NCBI RefSeq assembly: GCF_030756675.1
Contig: NZ_JAVBXD010000030.1
Span: 1-62,954 of the forward strand
Length of the DNA stretch: 62,954 nucleotides
Source of the DNA: Bacillus multifaciens
Lineage (GTDB): Bacteria; Bacillota; Bacilli; Bacillales; Bacillaceae_G
Direction of reading: 5' to 3'
Below, piece by piece: positions 37,703 through 53,192 of the stretch (positions are counted from its first letter, which is position 1; every line of letters begins with the position of its first letter). The position numbers and the translations under genes were made by a program. The notes beneath the pieces were generated by a model, which saw nothing but the letters and a program-made list of their open reading frames with translations, had not been told where the DNA came from and did not search any database.

Positions 37703-38035
37703 GTGACTGACACATACATGGAGATTCAAGCAGAACTACAATTAATGCAGCGAGAATTACAGGAGAGATTAGCAAAAGAAGAGTTGTATGCGTATAATGT
37801 AGAATTTGGTCAAGAATTGTTAGGTATCGTTAAAACAGATGTGAAAAATAAATTATTATTGCATGATATGAGAGAAGATTTAAAAGATGTAGAGCGAGCA
37901 CTTTGGAAAATGGAAATTGGGATGTATGGAATTTGTGAAGAAACCGGACAAAGAATGACACTTAGACAATTAAAGGGAATGCCAATAGCACGTACAGTCC
38001 ATGAATGTTTCTATGGAAAAGTAAAAACACCTTAA
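37703..38035 (+). CDS. ylyA: TraR/DksA-type protein, YlyA-like
   Basis: The 110-residue protein has an N-terminal coiled coil (about 1-60) and a C-terminal DksA-like ribbon (MEIGMYGICEETGQRMTLRQ, then GMPIARTVHECFYGK). In the usual DksA/TraR finger four cysteines bind zinc; here only two remain (ICEE and HECF), so zinc binding is probably lost. B. subtilis YlyA, encoded at the same place between ileS and lspA, binds RNA polymerase and affects sigma-G-dependent genes; the same role is inferred. The start GTG 37703 has GGGAGGG eight bases ahead. Confidence 0.85.
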   Translation: MTDTYMEIQAELQLMQRELQERLAKEELYAYNVEFGQELLGIVKTDVKNKLLLHDMREDLKDVERALWKMEIGMYGICEETGQRMTLRQLKGMPIARTVHECFYGKVKTP

Positions 38036-38156
38036 AGATAACAATATTATATTACCTAATTCATTTTATTTTATGCTCTCATGCGATGCTTCATTGTGAA
38101 AACATAGCAGCTATGCTAAAATTTTGAGGTACACTGTCATTGTGGGGGAAACGAAA

Positions 38157-38615
38157 ATGATATATTATTTAATAGCATTATTTGTGATTGCCATTGATCA
38201 AGTATCAAAATGGATTATCGTGAAGGAAATGGAGTTAGGTGAGAGCATTCCAATTATTGATAATGTGCTGTATATAACGTCTCACCGCAATCGCGGAGCT
38301 GCATGGGGCATTTTAGAAAATAAAATGTGGTTCTTCTATGTTATTACAGTCATCTTTGTTGTTTTTATTCTGTTTTATATGAAGAAATACGCAAAGACAG
38401 ACAAGCTTCTCGGCATTTCGCTTGGTCTTATTCTAGGCGGGGCAATTGGTAATTTTATTGATCGTGTCGTACGAAAAGAAGTTGTTGATTTTATTCATAC
38501 GTATATTTTTTCATACAACTTCCCTGTATTTAACGTTGCAGATTCGGCATTATGTGTGGGTGTGGCATTAATTATTATTCAAACATTACTAGAAGGAAAG
38601 AAAGCAAAGGAGTAA
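38157..38615 (+). CDS. lspA: Lipoprotein signal peptidase (signal peptidase II)
   Basis: LspA cuts the signal peptide of prolipoproteins after diacylglyceryl transfer. ATG 38157 follows GGGGGAA; the open frame upstream lacks a site. The 152 residues have four membrane helices, with [11 protein letters not shown] (about 13-23), the catalytic aspartates in [18 protein letters not shown] (about 98-115) and [13 protein letters not shown] (about 122-134), all conserved. The gene ends four bases before ylyB. Confidence 0.97.
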   Translation: MIYYLIALFVIAIDQVSKWIIVKEMELGESIPIIDNVLYITSHRNRGAAWGILENKMWFFYVITVIFVVFILFYMKKYAKTDKLLGISLGLILGGAIGNFIDRVVRKEVVDFIHTYIFSYNFPVFNVADSALCVGVALIIIQTLLEGKKAKE

Positions 38616-38618
38616 ATA

Positions 38619-39527
38619 ATGAGCGAAGTAGTACAAGTAACAGTTACAGAAGAGAACAAAAGTGAACGGATTGATAAGTTTCTTGCAGGGGTGAACAATG
38701 AATGGTCTCGTTCACAAGTACAGCAATGGATTAAAGATGGTGTTGTAACGGTAAATGGAAAAGACATCAAAGGGAATTATAAAGTAAAAACAAATGATGA
38801 AATTACAGTTACGATTCCAGAGCCAGAATCATTAGATATCCTTCCAGAAGATATGAATTTAGAGATTCATTATGAGGATAGTGATGTACTTGTTGTAAAC
38901 AAGCCACGCGGCATGGTTGTACATCCTGCACCAGGGCATACGAGTGGTACGTTAGTGAATGGCTTAATGTATCATTGTAAAGATTTATCAGGTATTAACG
39001 GTGTAATGCGTCCGGGGATTGTCCATCGCATAGATAAAGATACATCTGGATTATTGATGGTGGCAAAAAATGATATGGCACATGAGGCGCTTGTCAATCA
39101 GCTTGTAGAGAAAACGGTAACGAGACGTTATCAAGCAATTGTTCATGGTGTTATTCCTCATGATAAAGGAACGATTGATGCGCCAATTGGTCGTGATAAA
39201 CAAGACCGTCAAAGTATGACCGTTGAAGAAAAAGGAAAACATGCTGTGACACACTTCCGTGTATTAGAACGTTTTAATAACTTCACTCATGTAGAGTGTC
39301 AACTAGAAACAGGCCGTACGCATCAAATTCGTGTACATATGAAATATATTGGATATCCACTTGCAGGTGATCCGAAATATGGACCAAAGAAAACATTTGA
39401 TATAAATGGTCAAGCTTTACATGCAGGTATTTTAGGTTTCATTCACCCACGTACAGGTGAATATTTAGAGTTTGAAGCACCAGTTCCACAAATTTTTGCC
39501 GATCTTTTAAATGATTTACGAAAATAA
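38619..39527 (+). CDS. ylyB: RluA-family 23S rRNA pseudouridine synthase (YlyB)
   Basis: The 302 residues have an N-terminal S4 RNA-binding domain (RIDKFLAGVNNEWSRSQVQQ, about 18-37) and an RluA/RluD-type catalytic domain with the key aspartate in IVHRIDKDTSGLLMVAKN (about 135-152) and CQLETGRTHQIRVHMKYIGY (about 225-244). Family members convert uridines in 23S rRNA helix 69 to pseudouridine; the exact site for YlyB is inferred. It is the last gene before the pyr promoter. Confidence 0.95.
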   Translation: MSEVVQVTVTEENKSERIDKFLAGVNNEWSRSQVQQWIKDGVVTVNGKDIKGNYKVKTNDEITVTIPEPESLDILPEDMNLEIHYEDSDVLVVNKPRGMVVHPAPGHTSGTLVNGLMYHCKDLSGINGVMRPGIVHRIDKDTSGLLMVAKNDMAHEALVNQLVEKTVTRRYQAIVHGVIPHDKGTIDAPIGRDKQDRQSMTVEEKGKHAVTHFRVLERFNNFTHVECQLETGRTHQIRVHMKYIGYPLAGDPKYGPKKTFDINGQALHAGILGFIHPRTGEYLEFEAPVPQIFADLLNDLRK

Positions 39528-39529
39528 TA

Positions 39530-39558
39530 TTGACAATCGCTATAAAAACTGACATAAT
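39530..39558 (+). promoter_or_regulatory. pyr operon promoter
   Basis: TTGACA (39530-39535), a 17-base spacer and CATAAT (39553-39558) start just past the ylyB stop codon. Transcripts enter the first PyrR-controlled attenuator. Confidence 0.88.
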
Positions 39559-40270
<712 letters not shown>

Positions 40271-40400
40271 AGCCCTTTTAAATGTAGTCCTGTGAGACTG
40301 CCAAAGGGTCTTGGCTTTCATATGTCTAGTTTGACATACGTAAGTATAGGACTCTTTGTGCATAGACACAAAGAGTTTTTTTATTGCAAGTTTTTAACAT
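40271..40400 (+). promoter_or_regulatory. PyrR-regulated attenuator 2 (pyrR-pyrP)
   Basis: The segment has the PyrR-binding loop TAGTCCTGTGAGACTG near 40285-40300 and a terminator at 40351-40383 (ACTCTTTGTG with CACAAAGAGT, then T run). The layout is the second of three standard pyr attenuators. Confidence 0.9.
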
Positions 40401-40417
40401 TGGAGGAGGAGATAACA

Positions 40418-41701
40418 ATGGAACAAAAGCCAGTGTTAGACATTCATGAAGTACCGAAACCAGGAAAATGGTTATTGTTAAGTATACAACATTTATTCGC
40501 AATGTTTGGGGCAACGGTGCTTGTGCCATTCTTAACAGGATTAAGTCCAGCAGTTGCTTTAATTTCAAGTGGATTAGGAACGCTAGCATTCCTAATTGTG
40601 ACGAAAGGGCAAGTACCTGCTTATCTCGGATCATCGTTTGCATTCATTGCACCGATTATTACAGCAAAAGCAGCAGGTGGTCCAGGAGCAGCTATGCTTG
40701 GCGGAATGATGGCAGGGCTAGTTTACATGTTAGTTGCACTAGGAATTAAAAAATCCGGATCAAACTGGATTATGAATCTCTTACCGCCAATTGTAGTGGG
40801 ACCAGTTGTTATGGTAATTGGACTGGGGCTTGCACATACTGCGGTAAATATGGCAATGAATAATGCGGACGGAAAATATAGCTTTACACACTTTTCAGTC
40901 GCACTCGTAACATTAGCAATTACAATTATCTGTTCGATTTTTGGAAGAGGATTCTTTAGCATCATACCAGTTTTAATTGGAATCATTGGTGGCTATATCT
41001 TTGCTTACACTCAAGGATTAGTTGATTTGAAACCAGTAATAGAAGCAAAATGGTTTCAAATGCCAGACTTCATAGTACCATTTGTCACATACACACCAGA
41101 ATTTTCGTGGAAAATCGTCCTAGTCATGGTACCAGTTGCAGTTGTAACAATTTCAGAACATATCGGACATCAAATTGTACTTGGAAATGTAATAAATAGA
41201 GATTTAATTGAAAAACCAGGTTTGCACCGCTCTATTATGGGAGACGGCATTGCAACGTTTATCGCATCCACAATTGGAGGGCCACCAAATACAACATATG
41301 GTGAAAATATTGGAGTGCTTGCGATCACAAGAGCATACAGCGTGTACTTATTCGTCGGATCGGCAGTACTTGCAATTATCTTCGGGTTTATTGGGAAAAT
41401 CTCAGCACTGATCCATTCGATTCCAACCGCAGTGATGGGCGGTGTATCGATCTTACTTTTCGGTGTTATCGCATCAAGCGGTTTACGCATGTTAGTAGAT
41501 GAGGGAATAGATTTAGGAGATAAGCGCAACCTAATGATTGCATCTGTTATACTAGTCATTGGAATCGGCGGTGCAGTGCTTCATATTGGTGAGTCTTTTC
41601 AAGTAGAAGGCATGGCCCTTGCAGCATTAGTGGGAGTACTGTTGAATCTAGTTTTACCTGAAATGAAAACGAAAAAGCAATCAAAGCGAATTGCTTCATA
41701 A
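40418..41701 (+). CDS. pyrP: Uracil permease
   Basis: PyrP imports uracil by proton symport (NCS2 family). ATG 40418 follows TGGAGGAGGAG; the longer frame starts inside the attenuator. The 427 residues are mostly hydrophobic with 12-14 membrane helices; family marks include QHLFAMFGATVLVPFLTGLS (about 21-40), ISEHIGHQIVLGNV (about 246-259) and GGPPNTTYGENIGVLAITRAY (about 287-307). Confidence 0.97.
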   Translation: MEQKPVLDIHEVPKPGKWLLLSIQHLFAMFGATVLVPFLTGLSPAVALISSGLGTLAFLIVTKGQVPAYLGSSFAFIAPIITAKAAGGPGAAMLGGMMAGLVYMLVALGIKKSGSNWIMNLLPPIVVGPVVMVIGLGLAHTAVNMAMNNADGKYSFTHFSVALVTLAITIICSIFGRGFFSIIPVLIGIIGGYIFAYTQGLVDLKPVIEAKWFQMPDFIVPFVTYTPEFSWKIVLVMVPVAVVTISEHIGHQIVLGNVINRDLIEKPGLHRSIMGDGIATFIASTIGGPPNTTYGENIGVLAITRAYSVYLFVGSAVLAIIFGFIGKISALIHSIPTAVMGGVSILLFGVIASSGLRMLVDEGIDLGDKRNLMIASVILVIGIGGAVLHIGESFQVEGMALAALVGVLLNLVLPEMKTKKQSKRIAS

Positions 41702-41790
41702 AGGCAGCCTTTTAATTCAGTCCTGTGAGACGGAAAGGGGTGTGTAGTTTGTTACACCCTAGTCTCACACGGCTAGGGTGTTTTTTATGC
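41702..41790 (+). promoter_or_regulatory. PyrR-regulated attenuator 3 (pyrP-pyrB)
   Basis: The PyrR loop CAGTCCTGTGAGACGG (about 41718-41733) and a terminator at 41754-41786 (ACACCCTAG with CTAGGGTGT, then T run) follow pyrP. This attenuator sets expression of all downstream pyr genes. Confidence 0.9.
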
Positions 41791-41841
41791 AGTTGATGTT
41801 ATATAAATTCAAAAGTATGATCATAAAAACTAGAAAGATGA

Positions 41842-44031
<2,190 letters not shown>

Positions 44032-44035
<4 letters not shown>

Positions 44036-45129
44036 AAAGACAGCTTATCTTAGAAGATGGAACAATTTTAATTGGAAAAGGTTTCGGCGGAGAAATTGAA
44101 AAATCAGGTGAAGTGGTATTTACAACAGGAATGACTGGATACCAAGAGACATTATCTGATCCATCTTACTGCGGTCAAATCGTAACATTTACGTATCCGT
44201 TAATTGGAAACTACGGTATTAACCGTGACGATTTTGAATCTATTCATCCATCTGTAAATGGGTTAATTGTAAATGAAATTTGTGATCATCCATCTAACTT
44301 CCGTAATGAAATTTCGTTAGATGATTACTTAAAAGAAAGAAATATTCCCGGGCTAGCAGGAATTGATACAAGAAAATTAACACGAAAAATTCGTCAATAT
44401 GGAACACTACGCGGACGTCTTTGTAACATGGATGCGGATGTAGAGTACATCGTTAGCCAATTAAAAGCGACAGTATTTACAGATCATGTAAAACGTGTAT
44501 CAACAAAAGATCCATACCCAAGCCCAGGCCGTGGTCATCGTGTTGTACTTGTTGACTTCGGAATGAAACACGGTATTTTACGAGAATTAAATAAACGCGA
44601 TTGTGATGTAATTGTTGTACCTTACAATACAACAGCTGAAGAGATTTTACGATTAAATCCAGACGGTATCATGTTAAGTAACGGACCTGGGGATCCAAAA
44701 GATGTACCAGAAGCAATTGAAATGATTAAAGGCATCCTTGGAAAAGTACCATTATTCGGAATTTGCCTTGGGCACCAATTATTTGCACTAGCATCTGGTG
44801 CAAATACAATCAAATTAAAATTTGGTCACCGTGGTTTAAATCATCCTGTAAAACATTTAGAAACTGGAAAAGTTGCGATTACATCTCAAAACCACGGATA
44901 CGCAGTAGAAGAAGAGTCCGTAGCAACTACCGATCTTGAAATTACACACGTTGCATTAAATGATGGTACAGTAGAAGGTCTTCGTCATACGAAGTTCCCA
45001 GCATTTACAGTGCAATATCATCCAGAAGCATCAGCAGGACCAGAAGATGCAAACAACTTATTTGAAGACTTCTTAACAATGATTGAAAACTTTAAGAAAG
45101 AAGGGGAAGAGTTATGCCAAAACGCCTAG
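44032..45129 (+). CDS. pyrAA: Carbamoyl phosphate synthetase, glutaminase subunit (pyrimidine-specific)
   Basis: The small subunit releases ammonia from glutamine for carbamoyl phosphate synthesis. ATG 44032 follows AAAGGAG. The 365 residues show the N-terminal CarA domain ([15 protein letters not shown], about 37-51), the class I glutaminase nucleophile in [16 protein letters not shown] (about 243-258) and the catalytic His/Glu in [10 protein letters not shown] (about 328-337). Overlaps pyrC by four and pyrAB by 16 bases. Confidence 0.97.
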
Positions 45130-48100
45130 ACATTAACACAATTTTAGTAATCGGATCAGGACCTATTGTAATCGGGCAAGCAGCGGAGTTTGACTACTCT
45201 GGAACGCAAGCTTGTCAATCTCTTAAAGAAGAAGGTTACAAAGTAATCCTTGTAAACTCTAACCCAGCAACAATTATGACGGATACTGCAACAGCAGATA
45301 AAGTATATATTGAACCATTAACATTAGAATTTGTAAGCCGCATTATTCGTAAAGAGCGCCCGGATGCAATCTTGCCAACACTTGGTGGACAAACGGGATT
45401 AAACATGGCTGTTGAACTTGCGAAATCAGGTGTACTTGAAGAGTGCGGAGTTGAAATTTTAGGAACAAAATTATCAGCAATTGAGCAAGCGGAAGATCGT
45501 GATTTATTCCGTACATTAATGCACGATTTAAACGAACCGGTACCACCAAGTGAAATTATTCATACGCTTGATGAAGCATATGAATTTGTAAAAGAAATTG
45601 GCTATCCAGTAATTGTTCGTCCTGCATTTACGCTAGGCGGAACTGGCGGTGGTATTTGCGATAATGAAGAAGAGCTAATTGAAATTGTAACAAGTGGTCT
45701 AAAACATAGTCCAGTAACACAATGTTTATTAGAAAAAAGTATCGCTGGTTTTAAAGAGATTGAATATGAAGTAATGCGTGATGCAAACGATAATGCGATT
45801 GTAGTATGTAATATGGAAAATATTGACCCAGTTGGTGTGCATACAGGAGATTCAATCGTTATTGCACCTAGCCAAACATTAAGTGACCGTGAATATCAAA
45901 TGCTTCGTAATACTTCATTAAGAATTATTCGTGCATTAGGAATTGAAGGTGGATGTAACGTTCAGCTTGCACTTGATCCGCATAGTTTCCAATACTATGT
46001 AATCGAAGTAAATCCACGTGTAAGTCGTTCATCCGCATTAGCATCAAAAGCAACAGGATATCCAATTGCAAAATTGGCAGCGAAAATTGCAGTCGGCTTA
46101 ACGCTTGATGAAATTGTAAACCCGGTTACACAAAAAACATATGCATGCTTTGAACCAGCATTAGACTATGTGGTTTCTAAAATTCCACGCTGGCCATTTG
46201 ATAAATTTGAATCAGCAAACAGAACGCTTGGCACACAAATGAAAGCGACTGGGGAAGTCATGTCTATCGGTCGTAATTTAGAAGAATCATTATTAAAAGC
46301 AGTTCGTTCTTTAGAGCTTGGTATTTATCATTTAGAGATTGATCATTTAAAAGAGCTTGATAAAGAAACAATGAAAAAACGTATTATAAAAGCAGATGAT
46401 GAGCGTCTGTTCGTTGTAGCAGAAGCAATTCGTCAAGGTGTAACGAAAGAAGAAATTAATGCATGGTGTGAAATGGACTTCTTCTTCTTACAAAAAGTTG
46501 AAAACATCGTAAACATGGAGCGTAACGTTAAAAACCATGTAGGTGATATGGAAGTATTACAAGAAGCAAAAGCAATGGGATTCAGTGATCATTACATCGC
46601 AGCTGCTTGGGGTAAAACAGAACGTGAAATTTACGATATGCGTAAAGAAAACGGCATGACACCAGTATTCAAAATGGTAGATACATGTGCAGCGGAATTT
46701 GAGTCTGCAACGCCTTACTACTACAGCACATATGGCGATGAAAATGAATCAATCGTGACAGAGCGTAAAAGTGTAGTCGTTCTTGGTTCAGGTCCAATTC
46801 GCATCGGTCAAGGTGTCGAGTTTGACTATGCAACAGTTCATTCTGTATGGGCAATTAAAGAAGCTGGTTACGAAGCAATTATTGTAAATAATAACCCAGA
46901 AACAGTTTCAACAGACTTTAGTATTTCAGATAAATTATATTTTGAACCACTTACAATTGAAGATGTAATGCACATTATCGATTTAGAAAAACCAGAAGGC
47001 GTAATCGTACAATTTGGTGGTCAAACAGCAATTAACTTAGCGGCAAAATTACAAGAACGCGGCGTGAAAATTTTAGGTACATCACTAGAAGATTTAGATC
47101 GCGCAGAAGACCGTGATAAATTTGAAGCAGCTTTAACAGAACTAGGCATTCCACAGCCAGTTGGAAAAACAGCAACGACTGTAGAACAAGCGGTAGCAAT
47201 CGCTGAAGAAATTGGTTACCCAGTATTAGTAAGACCATCTTACGTACTAGGTGGGCGTGCGATGGAAATCGTATATCGTCAAGAAGAACTACTGCACTAC
47301 ATGAAAAATGCGGTTAAAGTTCATGCGGATCATCCAGTATTAATTGACCGTTACATGGTTGGTAAAGAAATTGAAGTAGATGCAATTTCAGACGGTGAAA
47401 ATGTATTCATTCCAGGTATTATGGAACATATTGAACGCGCTGGAGTTCACTCTGGTGACTCAATTGGAGTATACCCACCGCAAAGCTTATCTGCAAAACT
47501 GAAAGAACAAATTATCGAAAATACAATTGCACTTGGAAGAGGATTAAACATTGTTGGATTACTGAATATCCAGTTTGTAGTATTCAAAGACGAAGTGTAT
47601 GTAATTGAAGTAAACCCACGTGCGAGTCGTACAGTACCATTCTTAAGTAAAATTACAGGTGTACCAATGGCGAATATCGCAACAAAAGTTATTTTAGGTC
47701 AAAATCTTGTAGAACAAGGATATGAAACTGGATATCGCCCAGAAGAGAAAGAAGTGTATGTAAAAGCTCCGGTATTCTCTTTTGCGAAACTACGTTCTGT
47801 TGATACAACATTAGGGCCTGAAATGAAATCAACAGGGGAAGTAATGGGGAAAGACTTAACGCTTGAAAAAGCATTATATAAAGGACTTGTTGCTGCTGGA
47901 ATCAATATTCCAACGCACGGATCTGTAATCATCACAGTAGCAGATAAAGATAAAGAAGAAGCAATGGAAATCGCAAAACGATTCCATGAAATTGGCTATA
48001 ACTTATTAGCGACAGCAGGAACTGCGAAATCATTAACAGACCAAGGTGTTCCAGTTCAAGTTGTAAACAAAATTGATTCTGAAGACTATAACTTGCTTGA

Positions 48101-48328
48101 TATTATTCGCCAAGGAAAAGCGCAATTTGTTATTAACACATTAACAAAAGGAAAACAACCAGCGCGTGATGGCTTCCGTATTCGTCGTGAGTCTGTAGAA
48201 AATGGTGTAGCATGCTTAACGTCACTAGATACAACAAGAGCAATTTTACGCGTACTAGAGTCTATGACATTTTCAGCTCACGCAATGAAAGAATTTGCGG
48301 GGGCTGAGCGTCACGAGGTGGTACATGC

Positions 48329-48332
<4 letters not shown>
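45114..48332 (+). CDS. pyrAB: Carbamoyl phosphate synthetase, large subunit
   Basis: The large subunit makes carbamoyl phosphate from bicarbonate, ammonia and two ATP. The 1072 residues hold two homologous ATP-grasp halves: [18 protein letters not shown] (about 13-30) with [12 protein letters not shown] (about 169-180), and [17 protein letters not shown] (about 560-576) with [15 protein letters not shown] (about 708-722). A C-terminal allosteric domain follows (about 930-1072). The 4-base overlap ATGA links it to pyrK. Confidence 0.98.
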
Positions 48333-50016
<1,684 letters not shown>

Positions 50017-50018
50017 AC

Positions 50019-50735
50019 ATGTCACAATCTTTAATTGTTGCACTAGATTTTCCGGGTAAGGCAGAGGTTGAACAGTTTTTAAGTCACTTTGAAGGGGAAC
50101 AATTATTTGTCAAAGTTGGTATGGAACTGTTTTATAAAGAGGGACCTGCTATTATCACGTATCTTAAAGAAAAAGGACATCAAATTTTTCTAGATTTGAA
50201 ACTTCATGATATTCCGAACACAGTAAAAAGTGCAATGCGCAATTTAGCTAGTTTAGAAGTTGATATGGTAAACGTTCATGCTGCTGGGGGAAGCCGCATG
50301 ATGAAATATGCGCTTGAGGGATTAGAGGAAGGTAAGAAAGAAGGAAAAGAGAGACCGATTTGTATTGCAGTTACACAGCTAACAAGTACATCGGAAGAAG
50401 TAATGAAAAAAGAGATTGGCATTGAGAAAACGTTAGAAGAAGCGGTTGCTCACTATGCGAAATTAACAAAAGAAAGCGGTTTGGACGGCGTTGTTTGTTC
50501 AACACTTGAAGTACCAAAACTACGCGAAGTATGCGGAGACGCTTTCGTAACAGTAACACCGGGGATTCGTCTTGCAAGCGACGATGTAAATGACCAAGTG
50601 CGCGTAGCAACGCCAAAACGTGCACGTGAACTAGGCTCTAGTTATATCGTAGTAGGACGTAGTATTACAAAAGCAGAAAATCCGCTAGAGGCGTATCGAA
50701 TTGTAAAAGAACAGTGGGAGGGTGTAACAATATGA
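50019..50735 (+). CDS. pyrF: Orotidine 5'-phosphate decarboxylase
   Basis: PyrF decarboxylates OMP to UMP. ATG 50019 is preceded by AAGGAGCTGGAAG in the pyrD end; the frame is open further upstream without a fit. The 238 residues contain [10 protein letters not shown] (about 5-14), the catalytic [14 protein letters not shown] (about 57-70, D-x-K-x-x-D) and the phosphate site [11 protein letters not shown] (about 182-192). Overlaps pyrE by four bases. Confidence 0.97.
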   Translation: MSQSLIVALDFPGKAEVEQFLSHFEGEQLFVKVGMELFYKEGPAIITYLKEKGHQIFLDLKLHDIPNTVKSAMRNLASLEVDMVNVHAAGGSRMMKYALEGLEEGKKEGKERPICIAVTQLTSTSEEVMKKEIGIEKTLEEAVAHYAKLTKESGLDGVVCSTLEVPKLREVCGDAFVTVTPGIRLASDDVNDQVRVATPKRARELGSSYIVVGRSITKAENPLEAYRIVKEQWEGVTI

Positions 50736-51364
50736 AAAAACAAATTGCATCTCATTTATTAGATATCGGAGCAGTATTCTTACAACCAAATGATCCATTT
50801 ACATGGTCTTCTGGCATGAAATCACCAATTTATTGTGATAACCGTTTAACGTTATCATACCCAGAAGTACGCGGGGCGATTGCTGCAGGATTAGAAGAAT
50901 TAATTCAAACACACTTCCCATCTGTAGAAGTTATTGCAGGTACAGCAACAGCAGGTATTGCGCACGCTGCTTGGGTAAGCGATCGTATGAACTTACCAAT
51001 GTGCTATGTACGCAGCAAGGCAAAAGGTCATGGTAAAGGAAACCAGATCGAAGGTAAAGCAGAAAAAGGCCAAAAAGTTGTCGTAGTAGAAGATTTAATT
51101 TCAACTGGCGGTAGTGCAATCACTTGTGTAGAGGCACTTCGCGAAGCTGGTTGTGAAGTATTAGGAATCGTATCAATCTTCACATACGAACTGGAAGCAG
51201 GAAAAGAAAAATTAGCAGCAGCAAACGTTGCATCATACTCTTTAAGCGACTACACTGCACTTACAAAAGTAGCTGCAGAAAAAGGTATGATTGGCGAAGC
51301 AGAAACAAAGAAACTACAAGAATGGCGCAAAAATCCAGCTGATGAGGCTTGGGTTACAGCGTAA
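50732..51364 (+). CDS. pyrE: Orotate phosphoribosyltransferase
   Basis: PyrE transfers the phosphoribosyl group of PRPP to orotate. ATG 50732 follows GGGAGGGTG. The 210 residues have the substrate region [20 protein letters not shown] (about 26-45), [16 protein letters not shown] (about 97-112) and the PRPP loop [20 protein letters not shown] (about 118-137). It is the last gene of the pyr operon and is followed by a terminator. Confidence 0.97.
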   Translation: MKKQIASHLLDIGAVFLQPNDPFTWSSGMKSPIYCDNRLTLSYPEVRGAIAAGLEELIQTHFPSVEVIAGTATAGIAHAAWVSDRMNLPMCYVRSKAKGHGKGNQIEGKAEKGQKVVVVEDLISTGGSAITCVEALREAGCEVLGIVSIFTYELEAGKEKLAAANVASYSLSDYTALTKVAAEKGMIGEAETKKLQEWRKNPADEAWVTA

Positions 51365-51367
51365 TGA

Positions 51368-51408
51368 TAAAGAAAACACGACCGAGGGGGAAACGCGGTC
51401 GTGTTTTT
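51368..51408 (+). terminator. Terminator of the pyr operon
   Basis: AAAACACGACCG and CGGTCGTGTTTT pair around GAGGGGGAAACG and continue into T residues. Confidence 0.93.
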
Positions 51409-51492
51409 TACATTCATGGACTACATGGTTCATTATCTCAAAATTCAGAGAAAATAAAGGGGAGTTACAGAAATCATTATCTATCAATCTTA

Positions 51493-51945
51493 TTATAAAA
51501 AATAAGGTAGGTAATAAAGTATGCCAATACCAATACTTACAGTTGATAAAATTATCGTTCCTAATACAAGAGGATTTAAAGAAAGGCGGAATACTGCTAC
51601 TGATCCTAAATCCACACCACCGCTATGATATTTATCAAAAATTTTAGCCTTGTTTCTTTGAATCGTAACGAAATAAGGAATGAGCCAAATGCAACATAAT
51701 AATAAAATACTTCCCATAACTAAACTTTCTAAGGCAGATACTTTGAAAAAAACTGAGAGGCGCCAGATTACTAGTAATTCGAAGAAGATGGTCATGGCTG
51801 TTAAGATGACCTTTCTCCACTTTTCACTAAGCCTTTTTAAAATTGTTGTATTAAGAAATTGCTCGGTTTTATCCCATGCAAATGCTAAAAAGAAGATACA
51901 ACAAACAAAAATGAGATTGACTAGAATTTTTAATAATGGGTACAT
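51493..51945 (-). CDS. Hypothetical membrane protein, 150 aa
   Basis: The ATG at 51945 has AAAGGAAT ahead. The 150 residues have about four hydrophobic helices (about 5-23, 44-68, 73-92 and 125-148) joined by basic loops (NTTILKRLSEKWRK and QRNKAKIFDKYHSGG). I recognise no family. Nothing nearby suggests a function; the gene is convergent with the pyr operon and likely monocistronic. Confidence 0.65.
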   Translation of the reverse strand: MYPLLKILVNLIFVCCIFFLAFAWDKTEQFLNTTILKRLSEKWRKVILTAMTIFFELLVIWRLSVFFKVSALESLVMGSILLLCCIWLIPYFVTIQRNKAKIFDKYHSGGVDLGSVAVFRLSLNPLVLGTIILSTVSIGIGILYYLPYFL

Positions 51946-52005
51946 ATGTTATTCCTTTCTTTTCTTGTTTTATAATAGGCAGTCTAAGTATTCGTACTAG
52001 AGCGT

Positions 52006-52686
52006 TTATGTAAGTATATGAATTAGCTCATACAACGATTGTATAGTTGGAACACTGCATTGTTGTTTTTTATTACATCGATCTAACCATATTCCATGCA
52101 TACCAGCATTTTTACTACTTAGGGCATCTGTTTCTAATCTGTCTCCTATATAATAGCAATCTTGAATTGGGGATTTTGCTTTCATACTAGCTATTTGAAA
52201 GATAGCAATATTTGGTTTTGCGACCCCTACTCTACTAGAGGTGATGATTGGGTTAAAATAATGTAAGATGTTTAAACGACTTAGTTTTTCAATTTGTTGA
52301 TCATAATCTCCATTACTAATAATTCCCATTAGATAACCTTTTTGCTTTAAAGTATCTAATACATCCATTACATCTTCATACACTACCCATTTTTCTTTAT
52401 ATAAGGATAAATATAAGTTGAATTTCTGATCAGCTTCTTCGTTTGTTAAGAGTACGCCATACTTTTGAAAAAGGCCTATCATTCTGAACCTTTTTTGTTC
52501 TTGAAATGATAGTTTATTACATAAAAATTGATTGAAGTATTGTTCTGAGAGTTGATTCCATAGTTTGCTAGCTTCAAGTTCCTCACCAGAAAAAATGTGA
52601 CTATACTCACGAAAGAAGTCAAGAATACCATTTCTTTCAGCAAGTTCATAATCAAGTAAAGTACCATCAATATCAAAGAAAATCAT
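52006..52686 (-). CDS. HAD-superfamily hydrolase (YjjG-like nucleotidase/phosphatase)
   Basis: The 226-residue protein has all four HAD motifs: motif I IFFDIDGTLLDYE (about 2-14, DxDGT), motif II GIISNGD (about 117-123), motif III lysine in GVAKPNIAIF (about 154-163) and motif IV YYIGDRLETDALSSKNAG (about 178-195). The cap is of the C1 helical type. Closest in style to YjjG/YfnB-type enzymes that dephosphorylate nucleotides or small phosphates; the substrate is not known. AAGGAG precedes the ATG at 52686. Confidence 0.88.
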   Translation of the reverse strand: MIFFDIDGTLLDYELAERNGILDFFREYSHIFSGEELEASKLWNQLSEQYFNQFLCNKLSFQEQKRFRMIGLFQKYGVLLTNEEADQKFNLYLSLYKEKWVVYEDVMDVLDTLKQKGYLMGIISNGDYDQQIEKLSRLNILHYFNPIITSSRVGVAKPNIAIFQIASMKAKSPIQDCYYIGDRLETDALSSKNAGMHGIWLDRCNKKQQCSVPTIQSLYELIHILT

Positions 52687-52717
52687 GAATAGTGCTCCTT
52701 AAAAAATGGAATAAAAG

Positions 52718-52910
52718 TTATATATAAATCCAAATAAAAAAGCGACATAAAACCATTCTTTTTCAGTAGGCGAGTACATCTAGCCGTGTATAGAAGCGGT
52801 CAGGGCCTTTTTCTACCACATGCGAAGTTCAAACAAAAGGAGAAAGTGAGTGCATGCTCTTCTACATAGTAGCAATCTATATGTCGAAAAATTAAAATAG
52901 ATTCATATAG
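52718..52910 (+). repeat. bcr-type interspersed repeat, copy 4
   Basis: TATATAAATCCAAAT at the left, then GCGACATAAAACC, AGAAGCGGTCAG, TATGTCGAAAAATTAAAA and a degenerate TTCATATAG end. Same order and spacing as the other four copies. It lies between the HAD gene and the small membrane protein gene. Confidence 0.78.
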
Positions 52911-53165
52911 TTATTGCTTTTTATCTACTTCCTTTTCACCCTTTACAAATAATAGCGTTATATAAGAAACAAGAAATGAAAAAATACTATACATCCCGAC
53001 CCAAAAGAAAAATGATCGATTAAACAAGGTTACTGCCAATATAAGAAAAATCGCAAACGTTATAATAGGCATCGTATAATACGTTTTTGTAATCCGTGTA
53101 CCAATAACAGAGAAAATAAAGACAAGCAATGGACAAACAAGTAATGCGAATATAAATTCACTCAT
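52911..53165 (-). CDS. Small membrane protein, possibly DUF2651-like
   Basis: The 84 residues have three hydrophobic helices (about 4-23, 30-48 and 51-75) and a charged tail (KGEKEVDKKQ). Size and pattern resemble the DUF2651 (YbeF-like) group of Bacillus; this is a guess from memory. AAGAGGA precedes the ATG at 53165. The stop codon directly abuts a bcr-type repeat, which may have replaced the natural end. Confidence 0.6.
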   Translation of the reverse strand: MSEFIFALLVCPLLVFIFSVIGTRITKTYYTMPIITFAIFLILAVTLFNRSFFFWVGMYSIFSFLVSYITLLFVKGEKEVDKKQ

Positions 53166-53192
53166 GCGCTGTCCTCTTTTCCTATAAGTTTG

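Noticed and set aside
51291-51647. 118-codon plus-strand ORF after pyrE
   Set aside because: It starts inside pyrE and crosses the pyr terminator; content is not protein-like.
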